Below are positions 37,231-51,595 of a stretch of 64,000 nt of DNA, piece after piece. Numbering within the stretch: position 1 is the stretch's first letter; every line of letters begins with the position of its first letter. Made by a program: the position numbers and the translations under genes. A model generated the notes under the pieces. The model saw only the letters and a list, made by a program, of their open reading frames with translations. It was not told the DNA's origin and searched no databases. This stretch comes from Chamaelirium japonicum (Eukaryota > Streptophyta > Magnoliopsida > Liliales > Melanthiaceae), in NCBI GenBank assembly GCA_947650365.1, contig OX393553.1:37613947-37677946 (forward strand), read 5' to 3'.

Positions 37231-39409
37231 ACGATGTTGTACATCAAGTCTAGGCTCCCTTTTCCCATAAATATATTTTACAGAATGTTTCTTCAATTCA
37301 TATAATTGAACCAAAACTCATATAATTAAAATCACATATATCCTATCGAGCAGTATGGTAACAGGGGGTGCTACATCTTCTGCTTCATCTAGTGATTAGG
37401 AGGTGTCTCGTCATAGTTTTGACATAAACATTTATGTCACATTATTGAGAGAGTCCTATCTAAACTAAGCAAGCGGCACTTGCTTTCAAGTGTGAGGAAT
37501 GTTAAACTTGATTTCAACAAGCATTATATATATGTTTAGGAAGAAACATCATGTCACTTTTGGTTCCGAAGTTCATAGCATGAAAGTAACATTAAACTAT
37601 GTTTAGATTAATATTTTGAATCTATCGAATGTGATTTCCAAAGTATAGGTACATAAAGATAGACATACATGGTAACATTGTGTGAGAAAGCATAAATCAA
37701 AATAAAGAAAGAAAGCAGTGAAGTATTTAAGAACTATCTGTGCGTATTTTTTTTATTATTGAAGGCATGATAAAGGATATTATGGTTAACTCAAGTCATT
37801 GATAACTGACCAGCATATGAAGAAGAGGCCGTTATGGACTCCCAAAAGTATTAAAAAATCCAATGAAGAATTTTTGGACTCCTAGAACTCTAGAAGTATT
37901 GGAAAATCTATATAACTATAGTGCACACGCATATATGTAAATATTTGTGTAAAAAATGGTTGGATAACTGAGTATACGGGGAGATAATTCCAGATCGAGG
38001 TTAATGAAAGTGGACTATATGATGCAACACACATATATGAGGAAGTTTTGGACACCCAAAAGTAATAGAAAGTGCAAATACTCATTGTAAACTTCAAATG
38101 ACCATAACTTTACGCTTGATGGTCTGATTTCTGATTATGACCCCAATTCAGAATGCACTTGATGAGATTTATGACACGATTAGTTCCATTGCCACTATGC
38201 CCGATTTTTTACCCCGAAAAGGTTATTTAATGGTTTTTAGGCTAGCTATATTTTAAATAATTTTGAACAACTATTACAGTGAGAGATGGAAACTAATCCT
38301 TTAAAACTAAAATCCAAAATATAAGGGCCCAAATATACACTAGATAGTTGATTTTTAGGCATGATATATGAAACCTACATCTTAGGAGCTGAGAGCTATG
38401 TTATGATGCTGAGAGTGACTCTAGGAAAGGGATCCACAATTGAAAAAAAATCGGTTATCAGAAAGAGTAGTCAATTATCAAAAATAATAATCAACAATAC
38501 TAAAGTGGAAACAACTAACAGAAAAACAAGCTAAGTAGAGAGAAAAGAAAAATAGCTAGTGAATTTACAAGTCTGTCATCATGATGGCTCCAAATAATTA
38601 AAAGGGGATCAATAGAGATGTATTTACAAGTTTGGCTTTGTATTGATTTCCTAATCGTGAAGAGGAATTCACCAAATCGATGCAGCATATATGGATTTTT
38701 GAAAATGAAAGAGAAAACAAAACGCAACCAATTGTTGAAGAGTTTGATAGTCCATGGGAGGAAGGAGAACTAAAGCAGAAAAGAAAGTTAATCGATGGAG
38801 CTGATGGTGGATGCCTAAGGAGGTAATGCATCCACTTAAGTTTCATTGTTTCCAAGTAAACCCGAAGGATGCTTAGCTTCCTCTGCAAGCATCTTATGCT
38901 CTTCAGGCCTTAACTTCTAAGCTTTGACAGCTTGTCAAGAAAGTAGAAGGAAGATTATTATAGTTTGATGGTGTGGACGATGGACTAACTTTCAGAGTGG
39001 TACTTACAGAGAGGTTAATTAACTTTGATTGGACATCCGAGATTGTTGGATCTGGTAACTCCTATGACCATAGAAAGCGAAAATAGGAGGCCAAGGTCTT
39101 ATTTGAAAGAGATGGTGAATCATGGTTGAATCCCGACGTAAAGAAAATCAGAGAGAGAATAGTGTGTGAGTTGTAAGAGGGAGAAGTGATCTTCTATCTC
39201 TATATCCTTTGATCTAGAATTTTATAATTTCAATTCTTCAATGGATTTTGTTTGATTCTCGCCCGTAGTTTTTCCCTCTCACTTTGAAAGGGTTTCCACA
39301 TAAAATTTATCTATTGTGATATGGTCTCTATTTGATTCTCGCACTTCCTCTTTAGTTTAGTGGATCAACCATCTGGTTGATCATCTCATACATGTAATAT
39401 CTTTGATTT
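37231..39409. other. A/T-rich intergenic DNA, no gene supported
   Basis: Several short minus-strand frames (37882-38097, 38515-38888) have no recognisable domain. Confidence 0.4.
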
Positions 39410-41170
<1,761 letters not shown>

Positions 41171-43499
41171 TTGAAGAAACTTTTTGTTTGACATATAAGT
41201 GTTGAAAACAGTCTAAATAGTTTTGGTGTTCTGAAAGCATACGTAAGATCTTTGTTGATCAATCGGATGTGATCGCTTGCATCGATGATGTCAGGTCGGG
41301 CCAATCATCCGATCGGAGTTTCTGGCCGACCTTTCTCGACATGGCTAGCTAGTAACTGGCAAGTTGCGCCCCTCGTGCGATCTAGAATCAACAACCAAGA
41401 TGCACAAGGATAATTCTGGCACTAGCTCATGACTGTTGATTCTACATCGCACAGATCGACCAGGGTGAATGAGGGAGAATTCTACCTAGACCCTGATCAA
41501 TATATTATAAAAATAAAATAATTACAAAATAGTTATCGGAGCTGAGTCGAATCTCTACAAAAGGCCGTTGTTTGATATCGCTGAAATGGAATCCGCGAAC
41601 CCGTGTTTCAGCGTTTTTTCAAAATTTGTATGTTTGATAATGCTGAAGCGGTTTTGTTCTGATCCGATTTTCATCAAAATCATGAAAAATCTTATTAGCG
41701 CTTGAGGCTCGAATGCACGTCTCGATAAAACAGCCATCAGCAATGCACACACTACAACATAACTAGGTTTTTCGGGCGACCGAAGCGACGGCCATGCTCC
41801 AATCCGCTGGAAAAGAAGGCCAACTGCGACGAGCATCCATTTATGTTATAGTGACGCTTCAACGAAACAACCATTCGTTCGGATTTCTACAAACATGTTA
41901 TCAAACAAGGGGCAAGGGACCGGCAATCTACAAGGAAGGGGGAGAGTAGATCCTGTAATTATGTTGCCGCCCTCCTCAGGCAAAGGATTCACACTCGATG
42001 AGCTATAGCTATGAGAACTTTTCCCTGGTGAGTAAGACGAGGGAGGAGTGGGCCCCCTCCCCTCTCTCTCTCTCTACCTCTCTCTCTCTCTCTCCGTGAC
42101 AAGATGTTATAGATTTCTAAGCACAGCTTCCAACCATCACTGTCAGTTAAACCTGCCAGGTTTCCTCTACTTGGATAGTGCGACGTGGCTCCCCCCCTGT
42201 CCGCTTCTCATGATTCGTGGACTTCCTCTCACCGTCCTCTCTTTGTCTGGTGTTGCCGGTTTTTTGTCAACCAGCTGTCTCCTCTCTCTCTCCTCTCCCC
42301 TCTCTCTCTCTCTAGTATCTATCTCTCTCTCTCTCACTATATCTCTCTCTCGTATCTCGGCCCTTTGTCAAGCTACTGTCGTCCAGCACCAAAAAGCCTC
42401 GGCCTACAGGTCCCATCTCGATCAGCTGCTTCCACACACAGCAAGCATGCATGCATGCTGAAGTGCTGATATCTGATTGGTTTGTAAGGTGGGCCCCTAA
42501 GTCATGCCAGCTCTGCAGCATTGCGCAATGGGGGTACGTGCGGGGTTTGTGTCCCATGAGGAGTAGCTTCGCTGGCCGTCCATCTCAAGCGACCTACCAG
42601 TGATGGGATCGAAGCTGTGGGACATACCCACGGGTTCTACTCCTCTCAATTTGCTGCACCCTCAATTACCGCAATCAGGGGCTTTGATGCTCGTCTCGTG
42701 GGGACCGGCGCAGGATCTGAGATATCAAATACGGCGCAGGGAGTCAGGGACTGAGATATCAGACACGTACTTGATGGATCTGTGTCCCTAATGGACGATA
42801 ACCCAGGGGTCAATAAACTGAGAGGAGTAAGAACCACATACAAATGGACAAAATACATTATGCTAATTGGTTATGAGTAAACAAATCTATAAAACCCTTA
42901 TCTTCCTCGTAAACCCAAAATTAACCAAGAGATCTTCTACTATTGCTCTCGAGGACATGAGCGGTGGTGGCGAGAGCAGTGGAGCGAGCGGCGACAACGA
43001 GAGAGCAACGACATGGCTAGCAGCGACCTCGATCTCGACCCCGACAACCCCAACTAGTTGCAGCTGCTCGCCTCTACCAAGGCTACGGCAGTGAGCAGCA
43101 GCAACTAAAAATTAAACCGCCACCATTAGGTCTTAGGTTAAGAAATCATAGGTTTATGGTTCATCCCATGGCCCATAGATATTGGGTTTTGGGTTATGTT
43201 TATGTTCGGTTCGACGGCAGCAAGCAGCTCCGGCGGCAGGGAGCAGTGGCTTGGTGATTTAGGTTCGGTTCGACGGAGGTCGCGGCGAGCAGCTCCGGAG
43301 GTGATGAGTAGTTGTTCGGAGGTTCGCTAGTTTAGTTGCATGCAAAAAGAATTTTTGAAATATTGTGGAGGGCATTTTTGTCCACAATATTTCAAATTCC
43401 TTTAGCTTAAACGATTTGTTTGTCAAGGACCGGTCACACATTCCCCCAAAAAAAATTCTCTAGCAAAAGGGAGAAAAAAATTTGACGACCGGTTTTGAC
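41171..43499. other. Intergenic, no gene supported
   Basis: Includes CACACTACAACATAACTAGG at about 41750, which resembles a CACTA terminus; CT-rich stretches at 42055-42350; and GCGGTGGCGAGAGCAG-type repeats at 42960-43280. Two GTTCGGTTCGACGG copies with GCAGCTCCGG occur at about 43205 and 43262. Confidence 0.4.
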
Positions 43500-44139
43500 A
43501 ACGGTGTGTGTACGTAAGCATTTGATTGGGCCAAACTCGGTCGACCAGAGAGAGTCGACCGATCGGACAACCTGAAGGAGTACACCGATCGGACTACATG
43601 AAGGAGTACACCGACCGGTCGACTAGAGGAAGTTGATCGACCGAAACAATTGATCGACCTGATAACCAGAAGGAGTCAACCGAACAGTCCACCAGAGGGA
43701 GTCGACTGACCGGTCGACCTGTGGGAGTCGACCAACTAGTCAACCGGTGGGAGTCGACCAACCAGTCAACCAAGAGAAGTTGACCTACCGGATGACTTGA
43801 GGGAGACGATTGTCCGATCGACTAGAATTACTGTTCGACTGGTTGACCAAAGTTGTCCGACCAAACTATCCTTATCTCTTAATATTAGATCGATTAACAC
43901 AAGGGAGTTGACTGATCGGCCATCCAGTTGTATGAAGGCCACATTTAAGGAGGATTTGGATCCAGTTAGTTGAATGGTCCTCACTGGCCAACCTATCAGC
44001 CAACCTGCCAATGTCGATTGATTGGCCGATCGGTCATCCAGCTGGTCAATCAGCCGATCAGCTGGATGACCGATTGGCATTTGGGAGGTCGGAATTTGGG
44101 AGGTTGGTCCTTTCAGGGTGCAAGAGTTAGGGTGAGAGT
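43500..44139 (+). repeat. GTCGACC/CGGTCGACC imperfect repeats, probable part of the host gypsy element
   Basis: Short imperfect repeats of GGAGTCGACC, GACCGGTCGACC and GATCGG fill about 43540-44090, including CAGCTGG-centred inversions at 44035-44070. Composition is like the array at 54873-55990 inside the nested Tat element. It ends with AGAGT, the target site of the Tat element. Confidence 0.55.
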
Positions 44140-44825
44140 TGTGGGTGCAAATTTTGGCAAGAAGTCTGCAAACAGCGGGACCCACCGACCCTGCCTGGTG
44201 GGCCCCCGAAGACTAAGCGGGACCCACCGGCCCTGCCTGATGGGCCCCCGAAGACTACAGCGGGACCCACCGGCCCTGCCTGGTGGACCCCCGAAGACTA
44301 CAGCGGGACCCACCGGCCCTGTCTGGTGGGCCCAAGAGCCTGTGGAATCCCCCAAGAGACGGTAGCAGGGCCCACCAGCTTTACCTGGAGGATCCCCAGA
44401 TACGACAGCAGAAACCGCAATTTGCCACCAGAAAATCCTATAAATAGCAGCCCTTCGAATGTAAATGGATCCGATTTCCAGTTCTGAGATCTGATTTTCA
44501 AAAACCAGAGCTCTGGATTTTCCATCCCTCCTCCTCCTCTCTTCGATCTTCTTCTTATCTTTGAAGAGATCAGAGTGGTTTCAGTGATATACTCTGCCTG
44601 TCGAGATCACTTCGATACAAGTGTTAATGAATTCGGGTTGCTCCCTATAGCACGGAGACGTAGGCTGCGGCTGAACTCCGAGATCACATCTCTTGTGTCA
44701 AATTCTCTCTGTTTACATATTGAAGCACCAACTCCGTTCAACAGATCGAATAACAATCATCGACTCAAACTTTAATTGACTGGTGTGGCGAAGTCTTCGG
44801 GTCGGCACGAAGATTTTCCCCCACA
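44140..44825 (+). repeat. 5' LTR of the Tat element
   Basis: 686 bp. U3 contains four copies of a 42-43 bp repeat (GGGACCCACCGGCCCTGCCT..., starts 44177, 44219, 44262, 44305). TATA box CCTATAAATAG at about 44439. Confidence 0.95.
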
Positions 44826-44828
44826 GTT

Positions 44829-44845
44829 TGGCGCCGTCTGTGGGA
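44829..44845 (+). other. Primer-binding site
   Basis: TGGCGCCGTCTGTGGGA begins three bases after the LTR. It starts TGG as required for pairing with a tRNA 3' CCA. Similar sites are common on plant Tat elements; I cannot be sure which tRNA is used. Confidence 0.75.
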
Positions 44846-44985
44846 TCGAGTGAAAAGTCAAGTTCACCCTGCAACAAGTTTCAGATCGGTTGAGCAGACA
44901 ACCGGTCAAACTTCCTAGCCCCTTCGGTTGAGCAGACAACAGCTAGGTCACCGGCACTCTCGTTGCACCCTTCGCTCTCTACTAA

Positions 44986-46464
44986 ATGGTGAGAACGAAG
45001 CATCAGGGTCAACTAGAAGGAAGTAACACTCAACAAGCTCGTCCTGAGACTCGATCAATGAGTCAAAGGCTCAACTTCGGACAGCCCCTTGCTGTCCCCG
45101 AAAGGGGGGTTCGCTCAGGAAGCGGGAGATCAGTACGTCGATCAACGGATCGCCCAACCTGCACGACAGTCAATTGGGCAAACTGCCCCCGTTCCAGCTG
45201 AGGACCCTCCATCGACCTATCAAATTTCTGCAGTCGACTTTCAACTGCTTCAACTGGCTAAGCAGAATACCGCTCTCACTGCTGAAAGAGATGCTCTCAA
45301 GAAAGCAGCCTCTGAAGCCGGGATCGCTCTTCCGATTCCCTCGACCAACGAGAGAGTCGATCTACCACGGCAATCAATCCACTCCGAACCACGGAGGTCG
45401 ACGGGCACTGCTGCCCTCGAGAGGATTCGTCGTGACCCAACTCCCTCTGCTGCCCCCTAGAAGCAGAGTGTTTGGGATCGCCTCAACAATGAGTCCTCCC
45501 AATCCTCTTCCTGTCGTAACTGCGACAGGAAGGCACCTTCAAAGCCCGACATATCAAGACGGCACCAGATGAAAGGGGCTCCCTCAAAGAGTAGAGTTTC
45601 TCCATCCATTCCTCTTCAGCATGGGCTCGGATCGGACCTTCGTCACCGACTCCAACCTGCTGATATTCAGAGGCCTGAGCAAGACCTTTCGATCTTGCCT
45701 CTCGATCTACATCCAAGTCGAGGGCATGGTCGTAGAGATGGGTACTCCTCTGTCGGACCTCTCCATCGGTGCTTGTTCGAGTTAACATTTCCAAAGGGAT
45801 GGAGAACTCCCACTCTCTCCAAATTCAATTGTATCAGAGGAGCTCCAACGTAACTCTCCATATACTCGCCTTCAAGCAAGCCCTGACGCCGCACGAAGAA
45901 GAGAACAACGTGCTCTGTCGCACCTTCGTCGGGAGCCTCGACGAGCCATCCCTCGATTGGTACCACAATCTCCGAGCTGGGTCCATCACCCAGTTCAGCG
46001 TCTTAGCCAATCTCTTTGTACAGCATTATCAATTGAACTTAAAGCCTGAGAAGAAGCTCGACTCCCTTTATCGGTTGAGGATGGGTACCGACGAGAGTCT
46101 CTGTAGCTTCACACGGAGATTCCGCAACAAGCACGCCGCCCTCTCCGGGAGACATCTGGATGATGAAGCTATCATGTTGGCTTTCCAGAATACACTCCAC
46201 TTCGACCTGTATATCTACAACGACTTCATTCGCAATCCTCCTCCTTCCCTGGGTTCAATGTTTGATCGAATTCAAAGGGAAATTGAGGTTGAGGATGATC
46301 AAGTAGCTCGAAAAGGGCGACAGACGAAGAGGCGACTCACCGAGAGGGAAGCTCCGAAGTATGCTGCCAAAGCTCACAACGCTGAGGCAGCAGCCCCCCC
46401 TGCCAACAAACGATCGAGGAACGACGGACGTCGATCCTCGACGAAGACCACTTTCACAGAGTGA
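44986..46464 (+). pseudogene. gag of the Tat element, frameshifted
   Basis: Starts MVRTKHQGQLEGSN at 44986. The frame shifts near 45105, again near 45460-45600, and around 45760 into the frame 45769-46464. That last part is the retrotransposon gag domain: ILAFKQALTPHEEENNVLCR, FVGSLDEPSLDWYHNLRAGS, LDSLYRLRMGTDESL and FTRRFRNK. It ends at a stop 46462. A coiled-coil-like stretch (LLQLAKQNTALTAERDALKK) precedes it. The protein would form the virus-like particle shell. The downstream zinc motif lies beyond the stop. Confidence 0.85.
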
Positions 46465-47460
46465 AATTTACCGATCGAGCAGATCCTCGACCGCATCCAA
46501 CACGAAGATTTCCTTCGAAGGCCCAATCCTCTTCAGCCTGACACTAAAGTCACGGCTGACAAAATAGTTTATTGCGACTTCCACCGAAGTCACGGTCATT
46601 CCACCGATCGGTGCTATCGGCTGAGATTTCATCTCGAAGACCTACAGCGTGAAGGCCACATTCAAGAGTTCGTCAAGGGCGGACAAGATCAACACCGAAC
46701 CTCTACAAAGGGAAAAGAGGCTTGCTAGGTCCATCAAATCTTTTCCAACCGGTCACCTCTCACTATGAATGCCAATGTCTTTGGTATTCACGGAACATTG
46801 CACAATCAAGCACTGACCGGAAAAGAAGTTGATCGGCAAGTTCGACGCATCTTCCACGTTCGTTCTACGGCAAACAAGGAGGACACCTGGATCGAGAAGC
46901 CCATCAAAGGCTTAGCTTGGCCTTCTATCATCTTCAACGATACCGACCTTCAAGGAGTTCATACTCCACATCGAGACCCCCTGGTCCTGAAGCTCCTTAT
47001 CGACGGAAGCACTGTCAATCGGATCCTCATCGACACTGGGAGCTCCATCGACATTATGTTCTCAGACTGCTTCAAACGTCTGGGACATAAATATTCAAGC
47101 CTTGACGTCGTTTCAACGGTGATCACGGGCTTCAACGGCGAGCAAAGTATAACAGTGGGCGAATCAAGATTCACCCTTGACCTCAGCCAAGAGACTCGAG
47201 TCTCGGTGAGATTCGCGATCGTCCAAGGAACGTCCAGCTACAACGCCATTCTCGGGCGACCATTCCTCCACCAGATTAATGCCATCTCCTCTTCTTACTA
47301 TCAACTTCTCAAGTTTGCAACGGGAGAAGGCATTGTCTGCATTCGAGGTGATCAACAAGCCGGTCGATCTTGTGAAGTAGCTGCGGCAAAAACAGATCGC
47401 AAGATCAATATTGCTCCTCCAAAGCGACCGCGAGATGAAGCCGACCCTTCTTCCAAATAG
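46465..47460 (+). pseudogene. gag zinc motif and aspartic protease of the Tat element
   Basis: Same frame as the preceding gag part (two in-frame stops between). A zinc-binding motif YCDFHRSHGHSTDRC (C-x2-H-x4-H-x4-C form typical of Tat gag) lies at about 46567-46611. Protease follows in the open frame 46765-47460: RILIDTGSSIDIMF with catalytic Asp at residue 90, flap region FNGEQSITVGE, then YNAILGRPFLHQ. The frame ends at a TAG at 47458. The protease would cleave the polyprotein. Confidence 0.88.
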
Positions 47461-49450
47461 CAATCAAAGGAGATTCCACTGACCGAGCCCCCATCGATCG
47501 AGTGGGAGGCCTCACCTTCAATCGAAGAAATCATTCCAATCAATATCGGCAGTGGAGATCTCCCTCAACAAACATTCATCGGTACCGGTCTTAGCAACGC
47601 AGAAGCGCAAGACATGGTATCCTTCCTTCAGTCCAACATCGACGTCTTCGCCTGGTGTTTTGAAGACATGCCTGGGATCAATCCAGATGACGCGTGCCAC
47701 TGGCTCGCGATCAAAGAAGAAGTGAAGCCTGTCAGCCACGCACAATCCGACCAGAACTACAAATTACAGTTCAAGAAGAGATCAGTAAGCTACTCGTAGC
47801 AGGATTCATCCGTGAAGTAGAGTACCCTACTTGGATCTCCAATATAGTTGCTGTCCCAAAGAAGAACGGGAAGGTCAGAGTGGGCATCGACTTCACCAAC
47901 CTCAACAAAGCTTGTCCCAAAGATCCATTCCCCATGCCAAGGATAGATAGACTCGTCGATGCCACTGCTGGCCACGAGCTGTTATCTTTCATGGATGGAT
48001 ACTCTGGATACAATCAAATTCCGCTTCACTCTGATGATCAAGAGAAGACGTGCTTTGTGACTAGCCGAGGTCTCTACTGCTATAACGTAATGCCTTTCGA
48101 ACTCAAAAATGCCGGATCTACCTATCAACGGCTAGTCACGAAGATGTTCGAAGATCAGATCGGGCGCAACGTCGAAGTCTACGTCGACGACCTTCTTACC
48201 AAAAGCTCCACTCGAGGAAGACATCTATCCGATCTGGCAGAAACCTTTCAAGTCCTTCGAAAGTATCGTATGAAGCTCAATCCAGCCAAGTGTGCCTTCG
48301 GAGTTCAATCAGGCAAATTCCTGGGTCATCTTGTGACCAGGAGAGGCATCGAAGCCAACCCAGACCAGATTCGAGCTATTCTGGATATGCCGTCTCGTAC
48401 AAATCGGAAGAAAGTTCAACGCCTCACTGGAAGATTGGCAGTCCTCAATCGGTTCATCTCAAAGTCTTCCGACAAGTGCAAACCACTCTTCGACAAATTA
48501 CAAAAGGCAGATACCTCTGACTGGAATCCAACTTGTAAAGAAGCTTTTCAAGACATCAAGAAATATCTGATGCAAGCTCCTATCCTAACGGCTCCACTTC
48601 CAAAAGAAGATCTATGGCTCTATTTCGCCGTCACCGATCAAGCAATCAGTGCGGTCCTGGTCAGCATAAGAGAAAGCATCGAGCAGCCGATCTACTACAT
48701 CAGCCATACTCTTCTTCCGGCTGAGACTTGCTATTCAAAGACGGAGAAGGTCATACTAGCCTTACTCACTGCATCACGTCGTCTCCAACCTTATTTTGTT
48801 TCCCATCAGATCACAGTCATTTCAGAACACCCACTCAAAGATGTCGTCGACAAAGCTGGTCGAGCGGGTAGAATGACCAAATGGGTGATCAAAATGAGTG
48901 CTCTGGGGATTCAATTCGAACCTCGCACTTCACTCAAGGGGCAGGCAATTGCTGATTTTCTAGCTGACTTTCCAGTTGAAGACCCCATAACTTGGGAAGA
49001 AGATGTCGATATGCGCCTTGAAGATAAAGCTGAACCTCCGTTCAGACCGGCTACAAGAACCGATCCAAGCCTTGAGGCTATTGCCACAACAACTCCATGG
49101 AAACTTTATACTGATGGAGCTTCTAGTGCGATCGGTTCGGGAACTGGGATAGTCTTGGTATCCCCCGAACTTGATCATCTTCAGAAGGCCACTCTCCTCG
49201 GATTCAATGCCACCAACAACGAAGCTGAATACGAAGCACTCATCTCCGGACTCGAAATGGCTGAATCCCTGGGGGTTGATCGAATCATCGTCCACAGCGA
49301 CTCCCAACTAATCATAAGATAAATCAACGGAGAGTATACAACGAGAGAAGAAAGAATGCAAAACTACTTAGCCCTAGTGCGACGTCTTCAACAACGTTTT
49401 ACTAGCACCGAATTCATTTAAATCCCAAGGGCAGAAAATCGAGAAGCAGA
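47461..49450 (+). pseudogene. Reverse transcriptase and two RNase H domains of the Tat element
   Basis: A frameshift near 47765 separates a linker (MVSFLQSNIDVFAWCFEDMP) from RT in the frame 47694-49322. RT motifs: WISNIVAVPKKNGKVRVGID, DPFPMPRIDRLVD, FMDGYSGYNQI with first catalytic Asp at residue 101, YVDDLL at 163, and KCAFGVQSGKFLGHLV. RNase H 1 at about residues 305-430 (AVTDQAISAVL, YSKTEK). The second, archaeal-type RNase H gives LYTDGASSAIGSGTG, NNEAEYEALISGLEMA and VHSDSQLI, with D, E, D catalytic residues visible. Stops at 49320 and about 49419 interrupt it without changing frame. Confidence 0.93.
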
Positions 49451-50864
49451 TGCCTTGGCTAACGCTGCCTCAGTTCTTGGAGATTCACTCGGAGGAAAAC
49501 AAATACAAATCGATTATCAAGAATCACCAAAGACCACCCCCGAGCAACAGATCTTCACCGCTACAGAAAGATCTGGGGGAGGAGAACAATTGGTCTCGAA
49601 CCTTGCCACCTCAAATGAGCTCGATGATTGGAGACAGCCAATCTTCGACTTCTTCAAACATGGTAAGGTGCCTGAAGATCCGAATCAAGCCCGAAGACTA
49701 CAAAGAAAGCTTCCGTGCTATATTCTCTAAGGTGAAGATCTATATTTCAAGTCTCACAATGGGATGTTGCTCAAGTATATTGGCCCTGAACAAGCAAAGG
49801 CAATCCTGGTTGACATCCACTCCGGAGCCTGCAGAAATCATTCAGGAGGAAGATCTCTTGAAGCCAAGACGAAGTTACAAGGTTACTACTGGCCCACTAT
49901 GTCAAGAGACGCTCACCAAGTGGTTCAAAGATGTGAGCCTTGCCAAAGACATGCTCGGGCTATCAATCTCCCAGCAGATGAGCTTCATCAATTGACAAGC
50001 CCATGACCCTTCCATCAATAGGGGTTAGACTTCTTAGGTCCTTTCCCACCAACTCCAAGCAAGAAGAAGTATCTGCTGCTAGCCACAGATTACTTCACCA
50101 AGTGGGTCAAGATAGTGCCACTCTTCCGGGAGATCGATAATGAGGTGATCAAGTTCATCAGACATAATATCTTCTCAAGGTTTGGCATATCACAAGTCCT
50201 AGTTGCTGACAATGGAGCCCAATTCGACTCCGACAAGTTCCGGGGGTTCTGCCTGAACAACAGAATCAAGCTTTTCTACTCAACTCCAAGATACCCTCAA
50301 TGCAATGGTCAAGCTGAAGCCTCAAACAGAGCCATTTTGGGTATACTCAAGAAGAAACTTGATAGCAAGAAAGGATTATGGGAGCAAGTTTTACCAGAAG
50401 TTCTGTGGGGCTATCGAACAACTCCTAGAAGATCAACTGGGTTCTTATCCTTCGGCCTAACCTATGGGTCTGAAGCAGTACTCCCAACAGAAAACATATC
50501 AAAAACTTTGAAGACCAGAGCAGTTGAAGAAGGGATCAATGAGGAACTTCGAGCCAATGATCTGGATTTCTCTGAGGAACTACGAGATCAAGCGATCGTT
50601 CGAATTGCCAAGTATCAACAGAAGATCAAACAAGCCTACGACCAAAAGGTCTACAAAAGACATTTCCCTATTGGCAGCCTAGTCCTCAGAGCAGTCTTCT
50701 ACAACACAAAGGAGCACAACAGCGGGAAACTAGCTCCCACCTGGGAAGGACCTTACATCGTTGAATCAGTGGGAGGCAAATGGTCTTACCGGCTGATTTC
50801 ACCAGAAGGAGATAGACTGCCACGAGCTTGGAATGCAAGATATCTCAAAATATACTATCCATGA
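49451..50864 (+). pseudogene. Integrase of the Tat element
   Basis: Same frame as RT. N-terminal zinc motif: H(S)GACRNHSGG ... CEPCQRHA (49830-49950). Catalytic D-D-E: LLLATDYFTKWVK, VLVADNGAQF, NGQAEASNR. C-terminal end FPIGSLVLRAVF, GKLAPTWEGPYIV and WNARYLKIYYP. Stops at 49728, 50004 and 50019 break the frame, the last 849 nt (from 50115) being open for 249 residues. Known role: inserts the element cDNA. Confidence 0.92.
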
Positions 50865-51595
50865 TCTAAATTCTATGATGAATAAAGATCTCTTTCAAAT
50901 GTTCAAATGTTCAAATGTCCAGCTTTTTAATTCAAGTTCTGAAGCAGTTTCAAATTATCTACATTCAAATTATCAGGTCATTTAACAAGTTTGGGTGCTT
51001 GAGTTGCGACTCAACCCCTTATAGGCAAATGTTAAACGGTTTCGGGTTGCGAAACAAAGCAACCTTCAAGTTACTGGTCAATTTAACAGGTTTGGGAGTT
51101 TGTGTTGCGACACTACCCCTTAATTATAAATGTTAAATGACCTTCAATTTCAATCAAATTCAATATCGTCTAACATGTTTGGGTGCTTGAGTTACGACTC
51201 AACCCCTCACATATAAATGTTAACGATTTCAAGTTGTGCTACAACACAACCTTCAATTTTTGAGTTACTTAACAAGTTTGGGTGATCGAGTTGCGACTCG
51301 ACCCCTTACATTCAAGTGTATAAATATTCAATCATTCCAATATCATCCAGAACACAACATTCAAAGCATTCAATACCAGAGACATTCAATTTCAAGCAAC
51401 CAAAAAGATATCTTCATTATCAAAAAGATTCAAGTACAAGAGTGAGCTTTTGTGTGAAGAGTTTACAGGTACAACAACAAAAAAGAGATATAACCATCAA
51501 GGTTTGGCCACACTTGGAGCACGCGACCTCTCTCCTTCGGATCCACCACGAGCCTTGCTCGTCATAGAAGCCTTTGAAGATTGGATACTGCTAGC
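50865..51595 (+). other. Spacer with repeated GTTTGGGTG(C/A)TTGAGTT blocks
   Basis: Four imperfect repeats (about 70-120 bp apart) carry AACA(A/G)GTTTGGG, GAGTT(G/A)CGACTCAACCCCT and AAATGTTAA between 50980 and 51320. No coding region supported. Confidence 0.6.

Noticed and set aside
38515..38888. Minus-strand frames that briefly looked like the end of a MADS K-box (EEHKMLAEEA)
   Set aside because: The similarity is about ten residues, not extended by neighbouring exons.
43550..44060. CRISPR-like repeat-spacer structure of GTCGACC repeats
   Set aside because: Repeats are short, degenerate and irregularly spaced in plant nuclear DNA next to retrotransposon sequence.
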